DNA from: Acidiferrobacterales bacterium
GTDB lineage: Bacteria; Pseudomonadota; Gammaproteobacteria; Acidiferrobacterales; Sulfurifustaceae
Length of the DNA stretch: 5,620 bases
Direction of reading: 5' to 3'
NCBI GenBank assembly: GCA_919902095.1
Contig: CAKKQL010000175.1
Location: 1-5,620 of the forward strand
Under the pieces are notes generated by a model. It searched no databases. It was not told where the DNA came from and was given only the letters and a program-made list of their open reading frames with translations. Shown here one piece after another: positions 1-5,620 of the stretch. Each line of letters starts with the position of its first letter. The stretch's first letter is position 1. Made by a program: the position numbers and the translations under genes.

Positions 1-172
1 TTAGGTAACCGATGATCTGGAAGCTCGCGAGCGCGAGCACCAGGATGATGGCGAAGAAAATGATCGAACGGTTCTCGAAGCGCGCGCCACGCGCCTGTTC
101 GATACGGTCGAGCGCCCAGTCGGCGGCAAAATAGAGCGCAATGCCGACTACGGTAAAGATGACGAATTCCAC
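1..172 (-). CDS. Small membrane protein of unknown function, C-terminus cut by window edge
   Basis: An open frame of 57 codons runs off the left edge without a stop. I translated it by hand from a GTG at 172-170. A Shine-Dalgarno-like AGGGGG lies about 5 nt upstream (183-178). The N-terminus (VEFVIFTVVGIALYFAADWA) forms one hydrophobic segment, residues about 2-19. It is followed by a charged stretch (ALDRIEQARGARFENR, about 20-35) and a second hydrophobic segment (about 37-57, IIFFAIILVLALASFQIIGY). This predicts a two-helix inner-membrane protein with a short charged loop. I do not recognise the family. The gene is divergent from the nosR remnant and lies downstream of a perfect TATAAT (215-210) and an FNR/DNR-type box (249-236), so anaerobic or NO-linked expression is a reasonable inference. 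A TTG further upstream in frame is a less likely start. Confidence 0.6.
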   Translation of the reverse strand, partial: MEFVIFTVVGIALYFAADWALDRIEQARGARFENRSIIFFAIILVLALASFQIIGYL

Positions 173-209
173 GCGATCCCCCTGACGACGGTTTTCGGAC
201 TCGGGCAAG

Positions 210-215
210 ATTATA
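210..215 (-). promoter_or_regulatory. -10 element (TATAAT) for the small membrane-protein gene
   Basis: Read on the minus strand, 215-210 is TATAAT, identical to the sigma-70 -10 consensus. It would start transcription near 203, giving a leader of about 30 nt before the GTG at 172. No good -35 hexamer lies 16-18 bp upstream (sequences such as CAAATG are poor). This is what is expected of an activator-dependent promoter. The FNR/DNR-type box ends 20 bp upstream of this hexamer, close to the class II activation spacing of about 22 bp. Confidence 0.5.
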
Positions 216-235
216 GCAACGTACCAGGTGGACAT

Positions 236-249
236 TTGACTGGCATCAA
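236..249. promoter_or_regulatory. FNR/DNR (CRP-FNR family) binding box
   Basis: The plus strand reads TTGACTGGCATCAA and the minus strand TTGATGCCAGTCAA. The minus reading matches TTGAT-N4-GTCAA, the consensus of DNR/NnrR/ANR-type sites, and differs at one position from the FNR consensus TTGAT-N4-ATCAA. One more base on each side (235 and 250) keeps the symmetry. Such sites control denitrification and other anaerobic genes through oxygen- or NO-sensing regulators. The box lies between the divergent small membrane-protein gene and the nosR remnant. Its centre (242.5) is about -39.5 relative to the start predicted from the minus-strand TATAAT. On the plus strand only weak -10-like sequences (around 269-277) lie at a suitable distance. 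Confidence 0.65.
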
Positions 250-321
250 AGCCCGGAATCGAGGCTGTCATTAAACCTGCCGAACGGTACCAACCCGCTG
301 TTCCGGAGATCAGAAGCCCAC

Positions 322-1488
322 GTGGCCGTCAAACCGGTAGCCTTGCTGCGCCTGCTGCTGTTCTGTCTTGTGCTGGTCGCGTCGGCGCACGCGCCCGTGT
401 TCGACGCCCAGAATATTGCCGAGCACTATCCGGTGGCGCGCGAGTTCTTCCCCGCAGCCGACCGCTTCGGGGCGCTCGAGGCGAGCCGCCGGCGGCCGCA
501 GTGTGGGGCCGCGGCAAGCTGCTCGGTTATGTATTTCAGACCTACGACGTCATCCGCATTCCGGCCTACTCCGGCAAGCCAATCAACACCCTCGTCGGCC
601 TCGACACCGGCGGGCGCAAAGAGCTGCGCGCATTCACCGACCAGTACGTCGGCAAGTCGGCGCACGACCGCATCACGGTCGGCGCGCCGCGCGCGCCGTG
701 GCCGAGTCGCGCGGCCTGCGGCTGGCCGCGGGCGCGGAAAATATGCCGGTGACGGCATCCGTGACGCTTCTTCAGCCCGTGCAACTCGCCGTCGCCGAAT
801 TGTCGGCGGCGAAACCTGGGTCGGCGCCGAAACAAGCCACGACGACTCGATCCGTCGAGCCGGAGGAGCCGATCTGGGTTGGCGTCTGGCGCGGAACAGG
901 CTGTTCCAGATTGCCGTGCTGTGCACGGCACTGATGCTGCTCACGGCCATCCTCTTGTTCCAGGATTGGCTGGTAACTCATCTGCGGCTGCCGCTCTACG
1001 TGCGCGATGGCTTTCTGCTGTTCACGCTGTTTTTCATCGGCTGGTACGCGCTCGCGCAGCTCTCCGTCATCAATGTGCTCACGTTCGTGCATACGATGAT
1101 GCATGGCTTCCGGTGGGAGAGCTTCCTCATCGACCCCATGATGTTCATCCTGTGGTCGTTCGTCGCCGTCACCATCCTGCTCTGGGGGCGCGGCGTGTAC
1201 TGCGGCTGGCTCTGTCCTTATGGCGCGTTGCAGGAGCTGACGCAACAAGTCGCCAAGCGTTTTAACGTGCGCCAGTACGAGTTTCCGGAAGTGGTGCATG
1301 AGCGCATGTGGGCGATCGAGTACATCATCCTGATCGTGCTGTTCGGCGTGTCGCTGCAGTTGCTCGCGCTGACAGTCGCGCACGACACTGCCGCGGCGCT
1401 GCTGCTGGCGATGCTGGTGCAGCTTACGTGCCGTTTGCGCGTCGCACCGGCGACCGTTTCGCCGGCGCCGCGAGTCTGTCGCGAGTGA
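322..1488 (+). pseudogene. nosR: nosR-type gene remnant (frameshifted and internally deleted)
   Basis: NosR is a membrane protein with an N-terminal periplasmic FMN-binding domain, several membrane helices and C-terminal Fe-S clusters. It supports electron supply to, and expression of, nitrous oxide reductase. Its pieces are present here in order. At 322-480 are a signal peptide and FFPAADRFGALE. At about 483-680, one frame over, are EPPAAAVWGRGKLLGYVF, YSGKPINTLVGLD and FTDQYVGKSAHDRITVGA. At about 686-892, a third frame, are RAVAESRGL and later EEPIWVGVW. At 895 to about 1383, back in the first frame, are NRLFQIAV, FRWESFLIDPMMFILWSF and the cysteine motif GVYCGWLCPYGALQE. Missing are about 20 residues after GLDTGGR, the FMN-attachment stretch (D-SGAT-type), most of the roughly 200-residue central domain, the second CxxxCP and the ferredoxin domain. 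The last 100 bases or so match nothing I know. The paralogue NirI cannot be excluded. The single frame open from 322 to 1488 is a chimera of real and nonsense sequence and should not be annotated as a protein. Confidence 0.82.
1447..1465. other. GC-rich hairpin between convergent genes
   Basis: A perfect 7-bp stem (CCGGCGA / TCGCCGG) with a 5-nt loop lies in the decayed tail of the nosR remnant, 63 nt beyond the hemerythrin stop codon as read on the minus strand. It could end or slow transcription from either side. No run of U follows it on either strand, so it is not a convincing intrinsic terminator and may be chance in such GC-rich DNA. Confidence 0.25.
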
Positions 1489-1527
1489 TCTGGCGCAGCG
1501 TCGCGGGCGTCGGCTCTGCGGCGGCAT

Positions 1528-1980
1528 TCATGGTTGCAGCACCATCTCCTGTAGCTTAGCGCCATTGAGCTCGGGCAGTAACCCGTCGCACATCGGGTAG
1601 AGTACGCTTTCTTCCTTGGCGCTGTGCAGCGTCATCAGCGCGGTGAAGGATGCCGCCGAGCTGTGAAAGCGCGCCGCGTCACGTTCCGTGATCGCCGCCG
1701 AAACGTGGTCGAGCAGCGCCAGCATTTGCTGGTGCTCGTGCCGCATCACCTGCGTCGGGCCGGCGCTCAACCCGGTTGCCTGTTCGAACGCCGGGAACAG
1801 CACCTGCTCCTCGATCGCCATATGATGCTGGAGTGCCGCGCGGAAGGCATCAAACCGCTCGCGGCATCCGGTCCAGTCACCGCCCGCAGCGGCCTGCGCG
1901 GCGGCGGCAAACAGCTCGTCGCCGTGGCGGTGGTCGGCGGTAAGGAATGCAGAAATCGTGGTCATGGTTGCCACCCCCAT
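1528..1980 (-). CDS. Hemerythrin-like (HHE domain) protein
   Basis: A 150-residue single-domain protein with the iron-ligand pattern of the hemerythrin/HHE cation-binding family. The pattern comprises DHRHGD (His17, His19), HHMAIEEQVLFP (His53, Glu57), HEHQQM (His81, His83) and HSAKEESVLYP (His119, Glu123). Such proteins form a four-helix bundle binding a non-heme di-iron centre. Known roles in the family include O2 binding and NO- or redox-related sensing or repair. No signal peptide or membrane segment is visible, so it is probably cytoplasmic. I chose the ATG at 1980 because AAGGA (1990-1986) lies 5 nt upstream. ATG at 1965 (145 residues, GGGGGTGG upstream) and GTG at 1998 are alternatives. 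It begins 48 nt after the napB stop on the same strand with no clear terminator between, so it is probably the last gene of the nap operon. Its substrate and role here are not shown by the sequence. Confidence 0.85.
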   Translation of the reverse strand: MGVATMTTISAFLTADHRHGDELFAAAAQAAAGGDWTGCRERFDAFRAALQHHMAIEEQVLFPAFEQATGLSAGPTQVMRHEHQQMLALLDHVSAAITERDAARFHSSAASFTALMTLHSAKEESVLYPMCDGLLPELNGAKLQEMVLQP

Positions 1981-2028
1981 GTCTGTCCTTGGTGACACCC
2001 GTTTGGCCTGATCACGCGCCGAGCGCCG

Positions 2029-2502
2029 CTACTTCTTCTTCGGGACGGTTGCGGCGTTGCCCTTGAAAGTATTCTCCACCAGCGGTTTCGCGTTAGCCTG
2101 CGGCACGTGGCACGTCGTGCATTGATGGCGTGCCGGGGACACTCCCGTAAGCCTCTTGCCGTCACGGTCCTTGAAGTGGCTGTCGCCCACTTTCGGCGCG
2201 TTTGTATACTTGTAGTTTGCCGGTCCGTGACAGGAGAGGCACAGGTTTCCCTCCAGCGTGATCGCGTCGAAATTCTCGACAGTGTGCGGGATCAGCGGCG
2301 GCTGTCCGCTGAAAGTGCGCGCGATCGGTTTCTGGCTGCCGGGGGGTTTGCCGACATAGGGCTTGTCCTCGGGCGCCTGGTCCATGTCAGCGGTGCCAGC
2401 GCCGCGCAACGTTTGCACCTTGGGCGTGTCCTGCTGTGCCGACGCGGGCTGCGCCAGCGCCAGCGCGAGTGTGGCGAGAAGCATCGTAATGGACTTGTTC
2501 AT
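2029..2502 (-). CDS. napB: NapB, periplasmic nitrate reductase di-heme cytochrome c subunit
   Basis: NapB is the small periplasmic electron-transfer subunit that passes electrons to the NapA catalytic subunit. The 157-residue product starts with a Sec signal peptide (MNKSITMLLATLALALAQPASA, probable cleavage after Ala22). It carries exactly two c-type heme attachment motifs, CLSCH (88-92) and CTTCH (128-132). His73 (PLIPHTVENFD) and His109 (GDSHFKD) sit where the family's second axial heme ligands lie. The PLIPH and NLCLSCHGP stretches are typical of NapB, and the length fits the family. The ATG at 2502 is preceded by AAAGGAG at good spacing; the open frame extends upstream only because it overlaps the end of napH. 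The gap to the napH stop is 16 nt, so the two genes are clearly co-transcribed. The C-terminus ends in three lysines. Confidence 0.95.
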   Translation of the reverse strand: MNKSITMLLATLALALAQPASAQQDTPKVQTLRGAGTADMDQAPEDKPYVGKPPGSQKPIARTFSGQPPLIPHTVENFDAITLEGNLCLSCHGPANYKYTNAPKVGDSHFKDRDGKRLTGVSPARHQCTTCHVPQANAKPLVENTFKGNAATVPKKK

Positions 2503-2518
2503 AGAGGACTCCTTTACG

Positions 2519-3433
2519 TCAGGGCAGTTGAACGGACATTGCGGTGGCACGCGCCGCGGGCCGTTCACCGGCCTGCGGTTCGCTGCGATTATTGAAACGG
2601 CCGCCAAAGGCAAAGACGTCCTTGGAGCAGACATCGATGCAGCGGCCGCAGTTGGTACAGTTCGGCGACAGGATGACCGGGCCGATGCCCTCGTCCGCGC
2701 CCTTGAGCGCCGGCTTGATCACCAGCGGCTCGGGACACACGGCATAGCAGTCGGCGCAATCGTTGCATTGTTCGCGCCGCACCGCGGCAACCCGCAGCGG
2801 GCTGAATTTTCCGATCACGCTGTAGAACGCGCCGACCGGGCACAGGTGCCCGCACCAGGCGCGCTCGGCGACGAACAGGTCGAGCAGGAACACCGCGGCG
2901 ATAACGAACCAGGCGGCGCCGATGCCGAAGATGATGCCCCGGTGCAGCAGCGAGACCGGGTTCACCAGTTCCCAGGCAATGGTGCCGGTGATCGATGCGA
3001 GCGCCAGCGTCATCGCCAGTATCCAGTAACGCGTCGCGCGCGACAGCCGCGCCCCACCGCGCACCCCGAGCCGTGCGCGCAGCCAATGCGCCGCGTCGGT
3101 CACGATGTTGACCGGGCACACCCATGCGCAGTAGGCGCGCCCGCCGACCAGAAAATACGCGATCAGAATGATTGCCGCGCCGATCAGCGCGTTGCGCTCG
3201 GGGCGATGTCCGGCGATGAACGACTGCAGCAGCAGGTACGGGTCCGCGAGCGGCAGCACGCCCAGGGTCAGGCTGTAGTTGAGGTTGCCTTTGACGATCC
3301 AGTAGCCGAGCCACGGACCGGCGAGAAACAGCGCGAGCACCGCGAACTGCGCGGCGCGGCGCGCGAGCAGCCACTGGTGCGCCGCGAGCCAGCCCTTGAC
3401 GCGGATCGCCTCGGCGCCGATGCCCTGTTTCAT
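2519..3433 (-). CDS. napH: NapH, membrane ferredoxin-type quinol dehydrogenase component
   Basis: NapH is an inner-membrane Fe-S protein that, with NapG, takes electrons from the quinol pool for periplasmic nitrate reduction. The 304-residue product has four hydrophobic segments (about 25-47, 82-97, 136-155, 166-187). It has two polyferredoxin-type CxxxCP motifs, YCAWVCP (102-107) and WCGHLCP (194-199). The C-terminal cytoplasmic part binds two [4Fe-4S] clusters through [12 protein letters not shown] (223-234) and [11 protein letters not shown] (259-269). Length and motif order match the NapH family, which shares this architecture with the C-terminal part of NosR. Its ATG overlaps the napG stop as ATGA (3433-3430), which points to translational coupling. 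The napB gene follows after 16 nt. No truncation or missing ligand is seen. Confidence 0.95.
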   Translation of the reverse strand: MKQGIGAEAIRVKGWLAAHQWLLARRAAQFAVLALFLAGPWLGYWIVKGNLNYSLTLGVLPLADPYLLLQSFIAGHRPERNALIGAAIILIAYFLVGGRAYCAWVCPVNIVTDAAHWLRARLGVRGGARLSRATRYWILAMTLALASITGTIAWELVNPVSLLHRGIIFGIGAAWFVIAAVFLLDLFVAERAWCGHLCPVGAFYSVIGKFSPLRVAAVRREQCNDCADCYAVCPEPLVIKPALKGADEGIGPVILSPNCTNCGRCIDVCSKDVFAFGGRFNNRSEPQAGERPAARATAMSVQLP

Positions 3434-4185
3434 TTCGTGGTCTCCGGCATGCGGTCGGGCAGGTCAATTACGCCCTCGACGAGCGGTTTGCCCGCCTTCC
3501 TCTGCTCTTCCCGGCCGAGGCGGTAGTGCCCGCCAAGCTCGCCTTTCGCCAGGTGGCGCGGCAGCACCCGGATCGCCGCGGTTTCCAGCACGCACGCCTT
3601 CTCGCACTTGCCGCAACCGGTGCACTGATCGGAGTGCACGGTCGGGATGAACATCGCGTGCTTGCCGGTGCGGGGGTTGCGCTGCTGCTCGAGCGTGATC
3701 GCCTTGTCGATGAGCGGGCACACGCGGTAACACACGTCGCAGCGCAGGCCGAGGAAGTTGAGGCAGGTTTCGTGATCCACCAGCACCGCGAGGCCCATGC
3801 GCGCCCGGTTGATGTCGGTGAGCTTGGGGTCGAGCGCGCCGGTCGGGCAGGCTTTCACGCACGGGATGTCCTCGCACATCTCGCACGGGCCGCTGCGCGC
3901 GACGAAATACGGCGTGCCGGTCGCGGTGTCCTGCTCCAGTTTGGCGAGATCGAGGATGTGGTACGGGCAGTCCCGCACGCACATCCCGCAGCGGATACAC
4001 GCACCGAGGAATTGCGGTTCGGCACGCGCGCCCGGCGGGCGGATCGCGGTCGGCGGCAGCGCTCTGGCGTGCTGGGTGTAGAGCCCGAGGCCGAGCCCCA
4101 GCATGCCCACCCCGCACGCGACCTTCGCCGTGTCGAACAGGAACTGGCGGCGCGCCGCCGCCTCGATTTTGCCTTCGCCTTCCAT
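3430..4185 (-). CDS. napG: NapG, periplasmic ferredoxin-type protein (MauM/NapG family)
   Basis: NapG is a Tat-exported Fe-S protein on the periplasmic side that works with NapH to carry electrons from quinol toward NapB and NapA. The 251-residue product starts with a twin-arginine signal ([12 protein letters not shown], Arg12-Arg13), a hydrophobic stretch (about 22-35) and a likely cleavage near ARA (40-42). Four cysteine clusters follow: [12 protein letters not shown] (63-74), [14 protein letters not shown] (101-114), [17 protein letters not shown] (141-157) and [11 protein letters not shown] (188-198). This fits four [4Fe-4S] centres, as usual for the family. The start at 4185 leaves 46 nt after the napA stop and has no clear Shine-Dalgarno sequence. 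A small hairpin lies in that gap (4201-4227), so initiation here may be weak or structure-dependent. The stop overlaps the napH start. Confidence 0.94.
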   Translation of the reverse strand: MEGEGKIEAAARRQFLFDTAKVACGVGMLGLGLGLYTQHARALPPTAIRPPGARAEPQFLGACIRCGMCVRDCPYHILDLAKLEQDTATGTPYFVARSGPCEMCEDIPCVKACPTGALDPKLTDINRARMGLAVLVDHETCLNFLGLRCDVCYRVCPLIDKAITLEQQRNPRTGKHAMFIPTVHSDQCTGCGKCEKACVLETAAIRVLPRHLAKGELGGHYRLGREEQRKAGKPLVEGVIDLPDRMPETTK

Positions 4186-4200
4186 CGCAGGTGTTGGAGA

Positions 4201-4227
4201 TGAGGAGCGGGGAGCAGTTGCTCCTCA
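4201..4227 (-). repeat. Inverted repeat (possible mRNA hairpin) between napA and napG
   Basis: TGAGGAGC (4201-4208) and GCTCCTCA (4220-4227) are perfect 8-base inverted repeats with an 11-nt loop. A nested 5-bp stem (GGAGC/GCTCC, 4211-4215 and 4220-4224) is a competing fold. The hairpin sits in the 46-nt gap after the napA stop and before napG. No U tract follows, so it is more likely an mRNA processing or stability element than a terminator. Beside it, CTCACGC is tandemly repeated (4224-4237), spanning the napA stop codon. Confidence 0.4.
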
Positions 4228-4231
4228 CGCC

Positions 4232-5620
4232 TCACGCTTTTACTACTTTCGCCGCGCATTTCTTGAAGTCGGTCTGTTTCGAGATCGGGCAGGTGGCGTC
4301 AAGCGTGACCTTGTTGATGAGCCGCGACTCGTCGAACCACGGCACAAACACCAGGCCGACCGGCGGCTTGTTGCGGCCGCGGGTCTCGACCCGCGTCTGG
4401 ATCTCGCCGCGCCGCGACACCACCTTCACCGCGTCGCCCCGCTTCAGGCCGCGCGCCTCGGCGTCCTTCGGGTTCATGAACACCCAGGCATCCGGCACCG
4501 CCCGGTACAGCTCGGGTACGCGCCGCGTCATCGAACCGGAGTGCCAGTGCTCCAGCACGCGGCCGGTGACGAGCCACAGGTCGTAGTCCTTGTCCGGCGA
4601 TTCGGCTGGCGGCTGGTACGGCAGGGCGAAGATGACCGCCTTGCCGTCCGGCTTGCCGTAGAACTTCACGCCTTCCCCCTTCTTCACGTACGAGTCGTAG
4701 CCCTCGCGGAAGCGCCACAGCGTTTCCTTGCCGTCGACCACCGGCCAGCGCAGGCCGCGCGTCTTGTGGTACAGGTCGAACTGCGCGAGATCGTGCGCGT
4801 GACCGCGCCCGAACTTCGCGTACTCCTCGAACAGGCCTTTCTGCACGTAGAAGCCGAAGTGCTTCGACTCGTCGTTCTCGAATCCTTTCTGCAGGTTCTT
4901 GAGCGGGTACTTGTTGACCTCGCCGTTGGCAAACAGCACGTCGAACAGCGTCTTGCCGCGGACCCCGGGCATCTTGGCGACCAGCTCTTCACCCCATGCT
5001 TCCTCGACCTTGAAGCGCTTGGAGAACTCGACGATCTGCCACAGGTCGGACTTCGCCTCGCCCGGCGCCTTGACCTGCTGGCGCCAGAACTGGCTGCGCC
5101 GCTCGGCATTGCCGTAGGCGCCTTCCTTCTCCATCCACATCGCGGCGGGCAGGATCAGGTCGGCGGCGAGCGCGCTAACCGTCGGATAGGCGTCGGAGAC
5201 CACGATGAAGTTGTCGGGATTGCGGAAGCCCGGATAACGCTCCTGGTTTATGTTCGGACCCGCCTGCATGTTGTTGGTGCACAAGGTCCAGTAGAAATTG
5301 AGCTTGCCATCCTTCAGCATGCGATCCTGCAGCACGGCATGGAAGCCCGGCTTGTCCGGAATCGTTCCCGCCGGCAGTTTCCAGATATGCTCGGCGATCT
5401 CGCGATGCTTCGGGTTCATCACCACCATGTCGGCCGGCAGGCGGTGCGCGAACGTGCCCACTTCGCGCGCGGTGCCGCACGCCGACGGCTGGCCGGTGAT
5501 CGAGAACGGGCCATTGCCGGGCTCGGAGATCTTGCCCACCAGCAGGTGGCAGTTGTAGACCATGTTGTTGGCCCAGGTGCCGCGCGTGTGCTGGTTGAAG
5601 CCCATCGTCCAGTACGACAC
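4232..5620 (-). CDS. napA: NapA, periplasmic nitrate reductase catalytic subunit (C-terminal part only)
   Basis: NapA reduces nitrate to nitrite in the periplasm using a molybdenum bis-pterin guanine dinucleotide cofactor and one N-terminal [4Fe-4S] cluster. The window holds 462 codons of its C-terminal part, a little over half of the usual roughly 830 residues. The Tat signal, cluster cysteines and molybdenum-ligand cysteine therefore lie beyond the right edge. Typical NapA stretches include [15 protein letters not shown] (5-19), [20 protein letters not shown] (42-61), [20 protein letters not shown] (69-88), [20 protein letters not shown] (142-161) and [18 protein letters not shown] (164-181). 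The C-terminal cofactor-binding domain (about 345-462) holds [18 protein letters not shown] (350-367), and the protein ends near [13 protein letters not shown]. It is intact to its TGA. The GTG at the very edge (5620) is an internal codon, not a start. It is the first gene of the visible operon; its promoter, and any napD or napF, would be outside the window. Confidence 0.96.
   Translation of the reverse strand: MSYWTMGFNQHTRGTWANNMVYNCHLLVGKISEPGNGPFSITGQPSACGTAREVGTFAHRLPADMVVMNPKHREIAEHIWKLPAGTIPDKPGFHAVLQDRMLKDGKLNFYWTLCTNNMQAGPNINQERYPGFRNPDNFIVVSDAYPTVSALAADLILPAAMWMEKEGAYGNAERRSQFWRQQVKAPGEAKSDLWQIVEFSKRFKVEEAWGEELVAKMPGVRGKTLFDVLFANGEVNKYPLKNLQKGFENDESKHFGFYVQKGLFEEYAKFGRGHAHDLAQFDLYHKTRGLRWPVVDGKETLWRFREGYDSYVKKGEGVKFYGKPDGKAVIFALPYQPPAESPDKDYDLWLVTGRVLEHWHSGSMTRRVPELYRAVPDAWVFMNPKDAEARGLKRGDAVKVVSRRGEIQTRVETRGRNKPPVGLVFVPWFDESRLINKVTLDATCPISKQTDFKKCAAKVVKA

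Larger units (their letters stand above)
173..321. other. Divergent intergenic regulatory region
   Basis: This 149-bp gap separates the minus-strand small membrane-protein gene from the plus-strand nosR remnant. It holds the FNR/DNR box (236-249), the minus-strand TATAAT (210-215) and the ribosome binding site of the small gene. Toward nosR there is a GGAG at 305-308, 13 nt from the GTG at 322, which is too far to be a good Shine-Dalgarno. I see no other repeat, hairpin or RNA gene here. Confidence 0.5.

Noticed and set aside
221..292. Short repeated text around GTACCA (221-226 and 287-292)
   Set aside because: It is only six to seven bases long with no symmetry or third copy, so it is likely chance.
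1447..1465. Intrinsic terminator shared by the convergent genes
   Set aside because: The stem is good but neither strand has a following U run, so it is listed only as a hairpin of uncertain role.
322..1488. The 388-codon plus-strand open frame taken as one intact protein
   Set aside because: Only its first 53 residues and the part from about 895 onward look like NosR. The middle is a nonsense reading of sequence whose NosR similarity lies in the other two frames.
772..1527. Minus-strand open frame (251 codons) opposite the nosR remnant
   Set aside because: The composition is very rich in Arg, Gln and His with no recognisable motif. The plus strand of the same DNA encodes clear NosR helices, so this is a shadow frame.
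2363..3526. Long plus-strand open frame (387 codons) across napB/napH
   Set aside because: It is antisense to napH and napB, which have complete family motifs. Its translation is rich in Arg, Ala, Gln and Asp with no domain, typical of a GC-rich shadow frame.
3526..4203. Plus-strand open frame (225 codons) across napG
   Set aside because: It is antisense to the intact napG with its four Fe-S motifs. It has low-complexity Arg/Ala/His composition and no domain.
5618..5620. GTG at the window edge as a start codon for a short NapA
   Set aside because: The sequence reads straight into conserved internal NapA residues, so the gene simply continues beyond the edge.

Overview
This GC-rich window looks like a chromosomal segment of a denitrifying or nitrate-respiring proteobacterium. 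The nap gene order and the style of the proteins suggest a betaproteobacterium of the Rhodocyclales/Nitrosomonadales/Burkholderiales type. That placement is inference from gene content only. No mobile element, CRISPR array, tRNA or rRNA was seen.

The right two thirds (5620 down to 1528, minus strand) is a tightly packed operon for periplasmic nitrate reduction. In transcription order it holds the C-terminal half of napA (molybdenum catalytic subunit, cut by the window edge), napG and napH (iron-sulfur quinol-oxidising module), napB (di-heme cytochrome c) and a single-domain hemerythrin-like gene. Electrons would run quinol -> NapH -> NapG -> NapB -> NapA -> nitrate. No napC follows napB; the hemerythrin gene sits in that place. 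A small hairpin lies between napA and napG, and napG and napH overlap by ATGA.

Convergent to this operon (322 to about 1488, plus strand) is the wreck of a nosR-type gene, the membrane FMN/Fe-S protein that supports nitrous oxide reductase. Recognisable NosR pieces lie in order but in three different frames. Internal stretches are missing, and the C-terminal polyferredoxin end is gone. The adjoining nap genes are fully intact, which argues for real gene decay and not poor sequence.

The left end holds an intergenic region (173-321) with a strong FNR/DNR-type box, and a divergent small membrane-protein gene running off the left edge (172 to 1, minus strand). A perfect TATAAT element lies 20 bp from the box on the side of the small gene. 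The anaerobic/NO-responsive site may therefore now serve the small gene, although it may originally have served nosR, or both.

No wholly new system is evident. The most interesting points are the decayed nosR beside an intact nap operon, the apparently FNR/DNR-controlled small membrane protein, and the hemerythrin gene attached to the end of the nap operon.
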